A DNA stretch of 64,000 nucleotides from Flavobacterium kayseriense (GCF_014305095.1 NZ_JACRUI010000002.1:528282-592281), one strand, 5' to 3'; positions 9,097-18,005 are shown, counted from the stretch's first letter. Made by a program: numbers and translations. The notes: generated by a model not told the origin, from the sequence alone.

Positions 9097-11568
9097 TTAA
9101 GCGTTTTTCCACCTCTTAATCACTTCTTTTCGAAGTCTTTGATATAGCGACTTTGGTTTTTCGTCATCGTTATATCCATTTGAATACGGACCGTAGCCGT
9201 AGCCATAGCCATACCCGTATCCATAACCCGCGCCATATTTTGCTTTATTTTCAAAACCATTGAATATAATGCTAGTATTAGCCATCTCTCCTCTTCTAAC
9301 TCTATTGTTCAATAAAGTGATCATTTCTTTCTTAGAGAAATTTTGTCTCACAATATACAAGGTAACATCTGCAAATTGAGACAACTCTAAGGCATCAGAA
9401 ACTAAACCAACGGGCGGAGTATCTAAAATAATATAATCATATTCTTTCTTCAATTTCTCCATTAACTCATTCATCGAATCGGTCAAAATTAGCTCAGAAG
9501 GATTTGGAGGAACAGGACCAGAAAGAATTACATCCAAATAAGGAATATGAGTATGGTTTACAATATCTTCTAATTCTTTTTGACCAATCAGGTAATTCAC
9601 AATTCCTACATCATTGGTTAAATCAAATTCATTAAATAATTTTGGCTTACGTAAATCTAAACCAACAATCACAGTTTTTTTCTCACTTAAAGCAAATACT
9701 GTGGCGATATTAATTGAACAAAATGTTTTACCCTCTCCACTCACTGAGGAAGTAATCATCAATGTTTTTCCACCATCAACTTTTTGTTTTTTATAGAGAA
9801 ATTGCAAGGAAGAACGTATCGCTCTGAAGGACTCTGATAGTGCCGATTTAGGCCTATTGTAAACAGCTAACTCCGTTAACTCCTTACTCAGACCTACAAC
9901 ACCTATTAAAGGAATCTGCGTAAGCTTAGAAATATCTTCGGTATTTTGAATTGCATTATTGATAAAGAAAATCGTAAAAACAAAAACAAGAGGAATCAAT
10001 ATACCTAAGAATAGCGCTAATATGTAATTAACAGAGGTTTTAGGCCCAATTAATCCACCTCCCACATCCTTGGCTGGATCAATAAAATGAATATCTGATA
10101 GATTTGCAGCCTTAACAATGTCGGCTTCACTCCTTTTTTGTAAAAATGTATTGTAAATATTATCACTAAGATCATACTTACGTTTTATTTTAATTAATTC
10201 CTGCTGATCATCTGGTAATTTTCTGATAGCACCTTCTGCTTGATTTAACTTACTACTAATTATACCTAAATCATATTGTAAAGAAGCCTTTGAAGAAGCG
10301 ATATTTTCTAGCAGAACACTTTTAACAGCTTCCATTTGATTGTCAAAGTCTCTAAAAATCTTTTCGCTCTTAACTGCGTAGGCCATCTCTGATCGTTGCG
10401 CAGACAAAGCAATTAGCTTGGACACATTGCCTGCAATGTTAGGATCATCGATTCCCGCAACAGATGGAGCAGGTAACCTTGAATAATCGACCGTGTTTTT
10501 TAAATATGCTTTTAAAGAATTACAATAGGCTATTTTTCGAACGATTTCATCTTTTTGAAGATCGTATTCTGAAATCTTTTCAGAGTATTTAGATCCTCCG
10601 TCTTCGACATCTATAATTTTTTTATCCTTTCGGAATGATTTCAATTCATCACCTGTTTCTCTCAGTTGGGACTCCATAGCAACAAGAGTACTATCTATAA
10701 AACTAATAGTATTTGTTGCAAATTGATTTTTACTATCTAATTGTCTTTTGATAAGCATCTTAACAGTAGCGTTTAAGTACTCTACCATTCGCGCCTTATT
10801 TGTTCCTTGCATTCCAAGGGTTATGATGGAAGCACCTCGATCGTCTGAACTAACATTTATTCCTTTGTAACGCCCTACTGTACCATCAAAATCATTAAAT
10901 TTAATAAAATATTCATTCCCTTTATAAGTCCCGGGATTGTCCTTAATCTCTAACTTCAAGTTAAGAAATGGTAAGGCTACTTGTTGACCTACTTTATATC
11001 TCTTTACAAAATCACCTGAAACAACTGCTGTAGTACTATATGAATTGTCTGCATAGGTGATCAGCGATACTGAGTTTCCTGCAAAAGGTATCTTAAGTTC
11101 ATATTCTGAATCACTAACAAAAGTGATACTGATTAAATTACCTGCAATTTGCCCTCTACTTTTATCAATAGTAACATAAAAGGGTACTGCTCCATAGGCA
11201 TCTACCATATTATATTTTCCTTGTGCTAGATAGTCTATGTAGTATTGTAGTTTATCTACAACCAGCTCATTGTGAGAACGAGATTGCAGGGTGGTCGAGA
11301 TGGTTTGAACTTGATCCGAGGTCCCTCCCCAATTAAAAGTTAGACTCGTATTAGATGTAAACAAGGGATTACTTTCTTCTTTTACAGAAATAAGCGTTTC
11401 CATTGCGTATATTTTTTCTTTTCGAATATTAACCTGATAAGCAATCGTATACGTAATTAACAAACTAACTAAAAACCACTTCCAGTAACTCCCTATCTTT
11501 ATTAAAAACCCCTTAAAGTCGAAACTAACTTGGTTCTCAAAAATTGAAAAATCTTTAATATCTAACAT
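9097..11568 (-). CDS. wzc: Polysaccharide co-polymerase / tyrosine autokinase (Wzc-like)
   Basis: Inner-membrane protein of 823 residues controlling polysaccharide assembly and export. A Wzz-type chain-length domain starts with a membrane segment at ~31-47, followed by a large periplasmic coiled-coil part (~280-500), a second membrane segment (~513-538) and a cytoplasmic BY-kinase. Kinase motifs are RAIRSSL (582-588), Walker A SGEGKT (610-615), Walker A' VGLDLRKP (635-642) and Walker B ILDTPP (714-719). The C-terminal tyrosine cluster has ten Tyr between residues 778 and 809, mostly as alternating Gly-Tyr. Cycles of autophosphorylation on this tail normally drive ring assembly. It follows wza by 15 bases. 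Confidence 0.93.
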   Translation of the reverse strand: MLDIKDFSIFENQVSFDFKGFLIKIGSYWKWFLVSLLITYTIAYQVNIRKEKIYAMETLISVKEESNPLFTSNTSLTFNWGGTSDQVQTISTTLQSRSHNELVVDKLQYYIDYLAQGKYNMVDAYGAVPFYVTIDKSRGQIAGNLISITFVSDSEYELKIPFAGNSVSLITYADNSYSTTAVVSGDFVKRYKVGQQVALPFLNLKLEIKDNPGTYKGNEYFIKFNDFDGTVGRYKGINVSSDDRGASIITLGMQGTNKARMVEYLNATVKMLIKRQLDSKNQFATNTISFIDSTLVAMESQLRETGDELKSFRKDKKIIDVEDGGSKYSEKISEYDLQKDEIVRKIAYCNSLKAYLKNTVDYSRLPAPSVAGIDDPNIAGNVSKLIALSAQRSEMAYAVKSEKIFRDFDNQMEAVKSVLLENIASSKASLQYDLGIISSKLNQAEGAIRKLPDDQQELIKIKRKYDLSDNIYNTFLQKRSEADIVKAANLSDIHFIDPAKDVGGGLIGPKTSVNYILALFLGILIPLVFVFTIFFINNAIQNTEDISKLTQIPLIGVVGLSKELTELAVYNRPKSALSESFRAIRSSLQFLYKKQKVDGGKTLMITSSVSGEGKTFCSINIATVFALSEKKTVIVGLDLRKPKLFNEFDLTNDVGIVNYLIGQKELEDIVNHTHIPYLDVILSGPVPPNPSELILTDSMNELMEKLKKEYDYIILDTPPVGLVSDALELSQFADVTLYIVRQNFSKKEMITLLNNRVRRGEMANTSIIFNGFENKAKYGAGYGYGYGYGYGYGPYSNGYNDDEKPKSLYQRLRKEVIKRWKNA

Positions 11569-11583
11569 TCTTTGATAAGGATT

Positions 11584-12375
11584 TTAGTTTTTAAACAATA
11601 AAAAATAAGTAGTCGTAGCAAGTGACAATAAAGAAACTAATGTAGTTAGTGATTCTATACCTGTCTTACCAGTACCCCATGTTTTTTGCTTAAGTGGCTT
11701 GATATAAACATAGTCATTGGGTTGTAAATAAAAATAAGGAGACTTTATAACATTTTTATCTGTTAAGTCGATATCATGCATTTCAGTCCCCGTAGGTGTT
11801 TTTCTGATAATGGTTACGGCTTTTCGATCTCCAGTAATCGTAATATCTCCTGCATTAGCAATAGCCTCTAAAATAGTAACGTGCTCCTGAAACAATACCT
11901 TGGTTCCTGTACCTCCTATTTCTCCGTTTATTGTATATTTAAAACCAGCTAATTTTGCAGTTACAAAAATATTAGCCTCTTTTTTGAAATATTCTTCTAA
12001 CAATTGCTTTTCGATACGAATCCTGACTTCCTCTAATGTATAACCCAAAACATTTAGCTCTCCCAAAACTGGAAACCTAATATTACCATGATCATCAACA
12101 GTAAATCCATCAAAATACAATCCTGCCTCTGACTTACCAACTTCGGCACTGTTTGTGGTATTAAAAATCTCTACGAGTTTAGAATCACTTGCTTTGATAG
12201 TGATACTTAAAACATCGTTAGTTTGTAAACGATATGGCTTAGTTACCACTTGAGAAATCGTACTTTCAACTGTTGAATTATCTTTATTTTGCAAATATAT
12301 TAAGTCTCGCGTCGAAATACATGACGTCATTAAAGCGCTAGTTATAAGCAATAAATAAATTATCCCTCTGTTCAT
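11584..12375 (-). CDS. wza: Outer-membrane polysaccharide export lipoprotein (Wza/OPX-like)
   Basis: Predicted outer-membrane lipoprotein of 263 residues with a signal peptide ending in the lipobox LMTSC (Cys19). The poly-export domain starts at ~48 with YRLQTNDVLSITI, and SLBB-type beta-grasp repeats follow (FPVLGELNVLGYTLEEVR; YTINGEIGGTGT). A hydrophobic segment at the C-terminus (~240-260) ends in LLFKN. The protein is shorter than E. coli Wza (379 residues) and resembles the OPX proteins of Bacteroidota. It should form the outer-membrane channel that works with Wzc. As the first gene of the minus-strand cluster with a promoter box just upstream, it probably starts the transcript. Confidence 0.9.
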   Translation of the reverse strand: MNRGIIYLLLITSALMTSCISTRDLIYLQNKDNSTVESTISQVVTKPYRLQTNDVLSITIKASDSKLVEIFNTTNSAEVGKSEAGLYFDGFTVDDHGNIRFPVLGELNVLGYTLEEVRIRIEKQLLEEYFKKEANIFVTAKLAGFKYTINGEIGGTGTKVLFQEHVTILEAIANAGDITITGDRKAVTIIRKTPTGTEMHDIDLTDKNVIKSPYFYLQPNDYVYIKPLKQKTWGTGKTGIESLTTLVSLLSLATTTYFLLFKN

Positions 12376-12392
12376 TTTTCTATTTTAGGTGA

Positions 12393-12400
12393 CAAATATA
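12393..12400 (-). promoter_or_regulatory. Putative promoter -7 box of the polysaccharide cluster
   Basis: Minus-strand TATATTTG, an exact TAnnTTTG match 17 bases before the wza ATG, predicting a very short leader. With its flank it gives the same 11-mer (AGCTATATTTG) found before wbpO. No clear -33 box. Confidence 0.5.
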
Positions 12401-12445
12401 GCTTTTCATTTACGATATTAAAAGGATACCAATTTTTAATGTAAA

Positions 12446-13066
12446 TTAATTATTCTTGAAAGAATTTTCGAAAGGAACTCTTTGTAAAATACTCCTACCC
12501 AAAGTAACTTCATCTGCATATTCTAGCTCATCACCAACTGCAATACCCCTAGCTATTGTTGAAATAACAACGGCCGCATTTGAGATTTGTTTGTAGATAA
12601 AAAAATTCGTTGTATCTCCTTCCATGGTGGAGCTCAATGCAAAAATAACTTCGCTAACTGAACCTTGGTTCACTTTATCTACTAAGCTTGCTATTTTTAA
12701 CTGACTGGGGCCTATACCATCAATAGGAGATATTTTTCCACCTAAAACATGGTAAATACCTCTAAATTGTCCTGTATTTTCGATAGCCATTACATCCCGA
12801 ATGTCTTCTACTACGCATACCAACTGATGATTTCTATTTAGGTTAGCACAAATTTCGCAAATTTCAGTGTCCGAAATATTATGACAACTTGTACAATATT
12901 TAATATCTGATCTCATATCCAATAATGCCTGCGTCAAAAAACTTATTTGATCCTTGGGTTGCTTTAATAAATGCAGCGCTAATCGCAAAGCGGACCTTTT
13001 GCCTATTCCAGGCAGCTGCGCTATTTCAGCAACTGCTTTTTCCAATAATTTTGAAGAAAATTCCAT
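12446..13066 (-). CDS. recR: Recombination protein RecR
   Basis: RecR works with RecF/RecO to load RecA at gaps in DNA. All domains are visible in 206 residues: helix-hairpin-helix LPGIGKRSA (18-26), a four-cysteine zinc site (C58, C61, C70, C73), and a Toprim domain (~81-175) starting at CVVEDIRD with [12 protein letters not shown] at 109-120. It lies 70 bases upstream of wza in the same direction, but wza has its own promoter box. A TAAGTTTG box at 13186-13193 on the minus strand, about 120 bases before recR, is a weak promoter candidate. Confidence 0.96.
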   Translation of the reverse strand: MEFSSKLLEKAVAEIAQLPGIGKRSALRLALHLLKQPKDQISFLTQALLDMRSDIKYCTSCHNISDTEICEICANLNRNHQLVCVVEDIRDVMAIENTGQFRGIYHVLGGKISPIDGIGPSQLKIASLVDKVNQGSVSEVIFALSSTMEGDTTNFFIYKQISNAAVVISTIARGIAVGDELEYADEVTLGRSILQRVPFENSFKNN

Positions 13067-13379
13067 AATGAGAACTATACTTATTTATTTACTTTCCTTT
13101 TAAGGCACTTACCAATACATTTATATCGTGAATCATTTTAAGCAGTAGCAAAAGAGTATCCAAGACAACTATTACTTGATTGTAGCAAACTTAAAAGTGA
13201 TTAAAGTGAAGCAGTTGATTAACACTACACCATCTACATAATTTGAGATCTATCCGCTAAAAAAAAGAAAAAAGAAAGAATCACATTCACAAGACTAACT
13301 TCTACATAACAGGAAGAGGCGCTTAACACAAAACAACTACTTTAGAACTGCACTAGTAAGAAAAATTACTATACCAAAT
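13067..13379. other. Intergenic region without recognised gene
   Basis: The 313 bases between recR and the CoA-binding protein gene hold no convincing ORF, RNA gene or strong terminator. The only pattern noted is the minus-strand TAAGTTTG box at 13186-13193, which could start a long-leader recR transcript. Confidence 0.4.
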
Positions 13380-13745
13380 TTAATATTGATTGGTACTTAA
13401 TAAAACCAAGGTACAAGCTATTTCAGACTTAATATCATTTAACTCTAACAATTGATAAAATTCAGGATTCTCTGTTCCTGGATTAAAAATAACACGTTTT
13501 GGCTTTGCTTCAATAATATAATTATAATAATCTCGCTGACGTGCCGGGTTAAGGTAAAGTGTTATGGTATCGATATTTTTTAAGGGAATAGCTTTAGTTT
13601 GGATTTTGATCCCTGCTACCTCTCCAGAATTCTGACCAATTGCAAGGACTGAATGCCCTTTTCCAACTAGCATATTAATCGCTTTAAACGCATATCTATC
13701 TGGTTTCGTGCTTGCTCCTAAAACTAAAGTTTTTTTATTTCTCAT
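13380..13745 (-). CDS. CoA-binding domain protein (YccU-like)
   Basis: A 121-residue stand-alone CoA_binding_2 fold. The Rossmann-type entry LVLGASTKPDRYAFKAINML (residues ~7-26) and the later sequence RVIFNPGTENPEF match the YccU/CoA-binding family, which is related to the N-terminal domain of succinyl-CoA synthetase alpha chain. Its cellular role is not established. It is a single gene with its own promoter box 18 bases before the ATG, and it is divergent from the MarC-like gene. Confidence 0.8.
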   Translation of the reverse strand: MRNKKTLVLGASTKPDRYAFKAINMLVGKGHSVLAIGQNSGEVAGIKIQTKAIPLKNIDTITLYLNPARQRDYYNYIIEAKPKRVIFNPGTENPEFYQLLELNDIKSEIACTLVLLSTNQY

Positions 13746-13763
13746 TATATTTTTTATTTTTTA

Positions 13764-13771
13764 CAAAAGTA
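13764..13771 (-). promoter_or_regulatory. Putative promoter -7 box of the CoA-binding protein gene
   Basis: Minus-strand TACTTTTG, an exact TAnnTTTG match located 18 bases before the ATG at 13745. No clear -33 box. Confidence 0.45.
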
Positions 13772-13923
13772 ATAAAATAGTGTAGTCAGTTTTCATTTAA
13801 AATTAATATCTTTCGATTAGGTTACCTTTAATTAACGGTTGAAAAACAAATTTATTTTAACTATTTCTTAATCCTTAACAAGACTCTATGTCTCAAACAA
13901 ACTTATAATTTCGCCTAAAAAAC

Positions 13924-14553
13924 ATGGAAATTTTTATTTATTTATTTGCCGCTTTATTTTCTGTTCTAAATCCCATTGGAACAGTTCCTATTTTTGTTGG
14001 GCTCACCATGGACGACGATGCTAAAGAAAGATCCAGAATTTCCTTGTGGACCGCTATCAACGTATTTATCATATTGATAATTTCTTTCTTTTTAGGAGAA
14101 TACGTGTTATCCTTTTTTGGAATCAGTATCGAAGCACTACGAATTGCTGGGGGTATTGTAATTGCAACATCTGGTTTTTCTCTCCTAACAGGTAATTTCA
14201 ACAAGAAAAGGGGCGTAAATAAAAAAGTAGAAAACGATGCACAGAAAAGAAACGATATCGCGTTAACTCCCTTAGCGATACCTATGCTAGCAGGACCTGG
14301 ATCAATATCACTGCTTATTGCTTTTTATCACGAGCACCATAGTATCAGCGATATTTTATTTGCAATTCTAGCTATATTTGCAGTAGCAGTGTCCATTTTT
14401 ATCGTCTTAAAAAGCGCGCATTATTTAGCAAGAATGCTTGGCGCATCGGGAATTGTTGCTATTTCAAGAATCGTCGGTTTTATTGTTATCGCAATTGGAG
14501 TACAGTACATTATAAGTTCTATCATCACAATTGTGAAAACAAATATTTTATAA
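13924..14553 (+). CDS. MarC-family (UPF0056) membrane protein
   Basis: Inner-membrane protein of 209 residues with about six hydrophobic segments. The family entry LNPIGTVPIFVGLT is at residues ~17-30, and PLAIPMLAGPGSISLL around 119-134 is the second half's matching repeat. MarC proteins were once linked to multiple antibiotic resistance, a link later withdrawn. An amino-acid transport role (NAAT group) has been proposed for some members. It is a single gene, divergent from the CoA-binding gene and convergent with ctlX, with a bidirectional terminator directly at its end. A near-match -7 box (TAATTTCG, 13906-13913) lies 10 bases upstream of the ATG. Confidence 0.85.
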   Translation: MEIFIYLFAALFSVLNPIGTVPIFVGLTMDDDAKERSRISLWTAINVFIILIISFFLGEYVLSFFGISIEALRIAGGIVIATSGFSLLTGNFNKKRGVNKKVENDAQKRNDIALTPLAIPMLAGPGSISLLIAFYHEHHSISDILFAILAIFAVAVSIFIVLKSAHYLARMLGASGIVAISRIVGFIVIAIGVQYIISSIITIVKTNIL

Positions 14554-14588
14554 AAAAAGACCTTCAGCATTTGAAGGTCTTCTTTTTT
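14552..14588. terminator. Bidirectional terminator between the marC-like gene and ctlX
   Basis: A 10-bp stem AAGACCTTCA (14557-14566) pairs with TGAAGGTCTT (14572-14581) around a 5-base loop. A-runs on the left and T-runs on the right let it stop transcription from both sides. It serves two convergent genes. Confidence 0.85.
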
Positions 14589-15525
14589 ATTCCGATTTAG
14601 GCAAAAATATCTCGGCCATCATACATCGAGCGCTTCCGCCACCGCAAGCTTCAATAGTATCTAAACTAGAACTTAATATAGTAGCATGCTTTTCAAGTTG
14701 TGCTATTTGTTTCGGATTTAAACTTTGATGTGCCGATTCACTCATAACCAAATATCTTTTATCATCAGTTCCACGAACTTCTAACATATTGCCTGCAAAA
14801 TTATTTACTTGATCTTCTGTGATCAAAATAATTTCTTTGTTATCACTTTTTAGATTATCAAGAACCATTTTTCGCTCTTTTTTATCATCGATGCAATCGG
14901 CACAAATTACAGCGAAAGTTTCTCCTAAGCACATCATAACATTCGTATGATATATTAATTTTCGTTCACCATTTACGGTTTGAAACGCTTCGAATAAAAC
15001 TGGTGCAAAATCAAAATCTTCACAAAACTCAATAAAAAGTTCTTCATCTGCTCTAGGAGAAAGAGCACAATATGCTTTTTCATTCGCTCTATCTAACAAC
15101 AAGCTCCCTGTTCCTTCCAAAAAAACACCATCCTCTTCTGCCGCAGTGTAATCCATGATATTTTCTATCTTAAAACCTTCATCCTCTAAAAGATCTAAAA
15201 TTTCTTCACGACGCTCTGCTCTTCTATTTTCAGCAAACATAGGAAACAAAGCCACATCTCCATTTTCATGAAAAGAAATCCAATTATTAGGAAAAATACT
15301 GTCAGGAGTATCGGGATCTAAGGTATCATTAACAACCGTCACATGAACACCTACAGCTCTCAATTTTTCGACAAAAGCATCAAATTCTTGTTGCGCCTTA
15401 GCATTAACAGACTCTGGCAAAAGTCCATCTAAAACTTTTTGATAATAGTTATTAATAGCTGTTTGTTCATTCATCCTAAATGCAACAGGACGAATCATTA
15501 CTATAGAATTAGTAGTTTGTTTCAT
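14587..15525 (-). CDS. ctlX: Citrulline/arginine-type amidinotransferase-fold hydrolase (CtlX-like)
   Basis: Guanidine-modifying enzyme superfamily (pentein fold), 312 residues. Conserved features include FPNN (78-81), EGTG (137-140), the catalytic His193 in IYHTNVM and the nucleophile Cys301 in GGGSARCMMAEIF. The sequence fits the group annotated as citrulline utilisation hydrolase CtlX, studied in Francisella as a citrulline ureidase that yields ornithine. Substrate in this organism is unproven. It lies 72 bases after a second pentein enzyme in the same direction, so the two probably share a transcript and a pathway of arginine or citrulline breakdown. Confidence 0.8.
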   Translation of the reverse strand: MKQTTNSIVMIRPVAFRMNEQTAINNYYQKVLDGLLPESVNAKAQQEFDAFVEKLRAVGVHVTVVNDTLDPDTPDSIFPNNWISFHENGDVALFPMFAENRRAERREEILDLLEDEGFKIENIMDYTAAEEDGVFLEGTGSLLLDRANEKAYCALSPRADEELFIEFCEDFDFAPVLFEAFQTVNGERKLIYHTNVMMCLGETFAVICADCIDDKKERKMVLDNLKSDNKEIILITEDQVNNFAGNMLEVRGTDDKRYLVMSESAHQSLNPKQIAQLEKHATILSSSLDTIEACGGGSARCMMAEIFLPKSE

Positions 15526-15597
15526 ATCATTTTAATTAAAGCTTATAAGTTTGAAGAATACTTTTAAAAAATAGTTTACCTTAAACCATAAATAGTT

Positions 15598-16512
15598 TTA
15601 GTCTCTTATTAAGGGTAATGTCGAACAACGAAGTAAGCCTTCTTGCTTAGAAATTTCTGCGTATGGAATTTCTTCAACGGTAAAACCATTCGCACGCAAC
15701 CAGTTGTTCAATCTTGTGAAATTTCTTTCTGACACAACTACATTGGTATCAATAGAAAAAACATTAGAATTCATATGATACATTTCGTCTCTTGTGATAT
15801 GAAATAAGTTATCCTTCCCAAAAAGATTAACTAAATAGCTATAATCCGCCTCTTCTCTAAAACCATTTTTGTAAATAATAGCTTTGTCATTCCCTACTGG
15901 TTGAAAACAACAATCGAGATGCAATGCATTGTCTCTAGCTTCTAACTTTGATTTTACCAGATCAAATTCTTTGACAATTTTATTTGGAAACAACTCTTTT
16001 ATAAATTGAACACCTTCTAGATTAGTTCTAGCGGTTATATAATCTTTATAATCGCTTCCTTTATAGGTTCCAATAAAAATGTAGTCATTCCAAAGCATTA
16101 CGTCTCCTCCTTCTATATGAACTTCTGCCGGTGGACGTACCACCTTCATAGGATCAATTTGATCAATAACATATTGTATAGCATCAAGTTCTAACTCTCT
16201 TTCTGGTAATATATTTGACTTTACAAATATGTCATCTATTACAAAACCGATATCTCTAGTAAATATTTGATTGCAATTTTCTATCAGCTGTGGTCTATAA
16301 ACAGTTACGTCGTATTTAGTAAGCACTTTCTCAAATGCATCCATCTCTACAACCATATCTGACTCTTCAGGATAGGTTCCTGCTACAATATGTTCTAACG
16401 ATTTAGGGTCGTAAGCTTCTTCAACAGTTGGTACTGGACCGCTACTAGTAGCTGTTCCTAGGACTACTGCTCGTAGCCTAGAAGACTCATTTTTTACATT
16501 TAATTCTAACAT
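15598..16512 (-). CDS. Dimethylarginine dimethylaminohydrolase / arginine deiminase-like protein
   Basis: Second pentein-fold enzyme, 304 residues. Motifs of the DDAH/arginine deiminase group are visible: FTRD (84-87), EGGD (134-137), ALHLD with catalytic His198, and the nucleophile Cys296 in GLLRCSTLPLIRD. Members hydrolyse the guanidino group of arginine or methylated arginines to citrulline. A DDAH-like product (citrulline) would be the substrate of the CtlX-like enzyme next door, which is an inferred two-step route. Promoter box at 16536-16543 just upstream. Confidence 0.75.
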   Translation of the reverse strand: MLELNVKNESSRLRAVVLGTATSSGPVPTVEEAYDPKSLEHIVAGTYPEESDMVVEMDAFEKVLTKYDVTVYRPQLIENCNQIFTRDIGFVIDDIFVKSNILPERELELDAIQYVIDQIDPMKVVRPPAEVHIEGGDVMLWNDYIFIGTYKGSDYKDYITARTNLEGVQFIKELFPNKIVKEFDLVKSKLEARDNALHLDCCFQPVGNDKAIIYKNGFREEADYSYLVNLFGKDNLFHITRDEMYHMNSNVFSIDTNVVVSERNFTRLNNWLRANGFTVEEIPYAEISKQEGLLRCSTLPLIRD

Positions 16513-16535
16513 ATTATTTTTATTGGCTTATAAAG

Positions 16536-16543
16536 CAAAGGTA
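16536..16543 (-). promoter_or_regulatory. Putative promoter -7 box of the DDAH-like/ctlX pair
   Basis: Minus-strand TACCTTTG, an exact TAnnTTTG match 23 bases before the ATG at 16512. It abuts the T-tract of the gltA terminator, so termination and re-initiation are compressed into about 40 bases. Confidence 0.5.
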
Positions 16544-16575
16544 AAAAAAAAGCTTCACTACGTTGTGAAGCTTTT
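16543..16575 (-). terminator. Terminator of gltA
   Basis: An 11-bp stem AAAAGCTTCAC (16548-16558) with GTGAAGCTTTT (16565-16575) around a 6-base loop. On the minus strand it is followed by a run of about nine T. It lies 12 bases after the gltA stop. Confidence 0.85.
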
Positions 16576-16587
16576 ACAATTTGAAAA

Positions 16588-17871
16588 CTATCTTTTATCA
16601 GCAGTTTGAAACTCTCTTAATGGAGAGCCAGTATAAACTTGTCTTGGTCTACCTATAGGTTCTTTATTTTCTCTCATTTCTTTCCATTGAGCGATCCAAC
16701 CTGGTAATCTACCAATTGCAAACATTACAGTAAACATATCAGTAGGAATTCCTAGTGCTCTGTAAATAATACCAGAATAAAAATCTACGTTTGGATACAA
16801 ACTTCTAGATTTGAAATATTCATCTTCTAATGCTAATGCTTCTAACTTTTTAGCTATCGCAAGAATAGGATCATCAACTCCTAATGTTTTTAAAACTTCG
16901 TCAGCAGCTTTTTTAATGATTTTAGCACGCGGATCAAAATTTTTATACACTCTGTGACCAAATCCCATCAAACGGAAAGGATCGTTCTTATCTTTTGCTT
17001 TTGCCATGTAAACATCTGCATCACCTCCATTTTGGTGGATTTCTTCAAGCATCTCAAGAACTGCTTGATTAGCTCCTCCGTGCAATGGACCCCAAAGTGC
17101 TGACACTCCGGCAGAAATAGATGCAAAAAGACCGGCATGAGACGAACCTACCATTCTTACAGTAGACGTCGAACAATTTTGCTCATGATCAGCATGAAGA
17201 ATAAATAATTTATCTAAGGCATCAATCACAATAGGATTAGCGCTGTATGGCCCTGTAGGAAGCTCAAACATCAATTTCATGAAGTTTTCTACGTATCCTT
17301 TAGTATTATCGTAATAATTCAACGGATACCCCATACTCTTTCTGTAAGTCCAAGTTGCGATGACAAGAAATTTACCCATTGTTTTACAAACGGCGTGGTA
17401 CATCTCTTTCTCATTATCAACATTAACTGATTTAGGATTGAATGCGGTAAGCGCACTAGTCAAAGCTGCCAATACACCCATAGGATGCGCAGTTCGAGGA
17501 AAACCATCAATGATGTTTTTCATTTCCTCATTTACTAATGTATGTTTTCTAATATCGTTTTCGAACTGTTCTAACTGCGTTGCAGTAGGAAGTTCTCCAA
17601 AGATTAAAAGAAATGACACTTCTAGAAAATCAGCTTTATCTGCTAAGTCTTCAATCGCGTATCCACGGTAGCGCAATATTCCTAACTCCCCATCCAAAAA
17701 AGTAATTTTACTTGTACAAGAACCAGAATTTTTATATCCTGGATCTAAAGTAATTACACCTGATAAATCTCTTAATTTGTTAATATCAATAGCTTCTTCG
17801 TTTTCACTTCCTTTAACCATAGGAAATTCATACTTTTTGCCATCAATTTCTAGTATAGCTGTTTTTGACAT
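16588..17871 (-). CDS. gltA: Citrate synthase
   Basis: Condenses acetyl-CoA and oxaloacetate at the entry of the TCA cycle. The protein has 427 residues, the same as E. coli GltA. Catalytic residues align by eye as H264 (WGPLHGGANQ), H306 (GFGHRVYKNFDPRA) and D363 (YPNVDFYSGII). The N-terminal beta-domain of the hexameric type II enzymes is present (LEIDGKKYEFP). It is transcribed alone between its own promoter box (17910-17917) and terminator (16543-16575). Confidence 0.97.
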   Translation of the reverse strand: MSKTAILEIDGKKYEFPMVKGSENEEAIDINKLRDLSGVITLDPGYKNSGSCTSKITFLDGELGILRYRGYAIEDLADKADFLEVSFLLIFGELPTATQLEQFENDIRKHTLVNEEMKNIIDGFPRTAHPMGVLAALTSALTAFNPKSVNVDNEKEMYHAVCKTMGKFLVIATWTYRKSMGYPLNYYDNTKGYVENFMKLMFELPTGPYSANPIVIDALDKLFILHADHEQNCSTSTVRMVGSSHAGLFASISAGVSALWGPLHGGANQAVLEMLEEIHQNGGDADVYMAKAKDKNDPFRLMGFGHRVYKNFDPRAKIIKKAADEVLKTLGVDDPILAIAKKLEALALEDEYFKSRSLYPNVDFYSGIIYRALGIPTDMFTVMFAIGRLPGWIAQWKEMRENKEPIGRPRQVYTGSPLREFQTADKR

Positions 17872-17909
17872 AATATTTTGGTAATAAATCTTAATATTTA
17901 ATAATTTAT

Positions 17910-17917
17910 CAAATCTA
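17910..17917 (-). promoter_or_regulatory. Putative promoter -7 box of gltA
   Basis: Minus-strand TAGATTTG, an exact TAnnTTTG match about 38 bases before the gltA ATG. No clear -33 box. Confidence 0.45.
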
Positions 17918-17973
17918 AGAATTAAAACATGAATTAAAAAGAGAAATCTACAATGAAGTTGTTAAATTTAAGC

Positions 17974-18005
17974 AAAAAAAGCCACCCAAATTAAATGGAT
18001 GGCTT
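17974..18005 (-). terminator. Terminator of eno
   Basis: The stem AGCCACCC (17980-17987) pairs with GGATGGCT (17997-18004), with one G-U pair, around a 9-base AT-rich loop. A T-run follows on the minus strand. It lies 25 bases after the eno stop. Confidence 0.8.

Noticed and set aside
9190..9228. CRISPR or tandem-repeat array
   Set aside because: The repeat is a coding Gly-Tyr stretch within wzc with no spacers. No CRISPR array was seen anywhere in the window.
13186..13193. Promoter for recR
   Set aside because: The TAAGTTTG box is exact but lies 120 bases before the gene with no -33 box; it was mentioned under recR but not listed as a feature.
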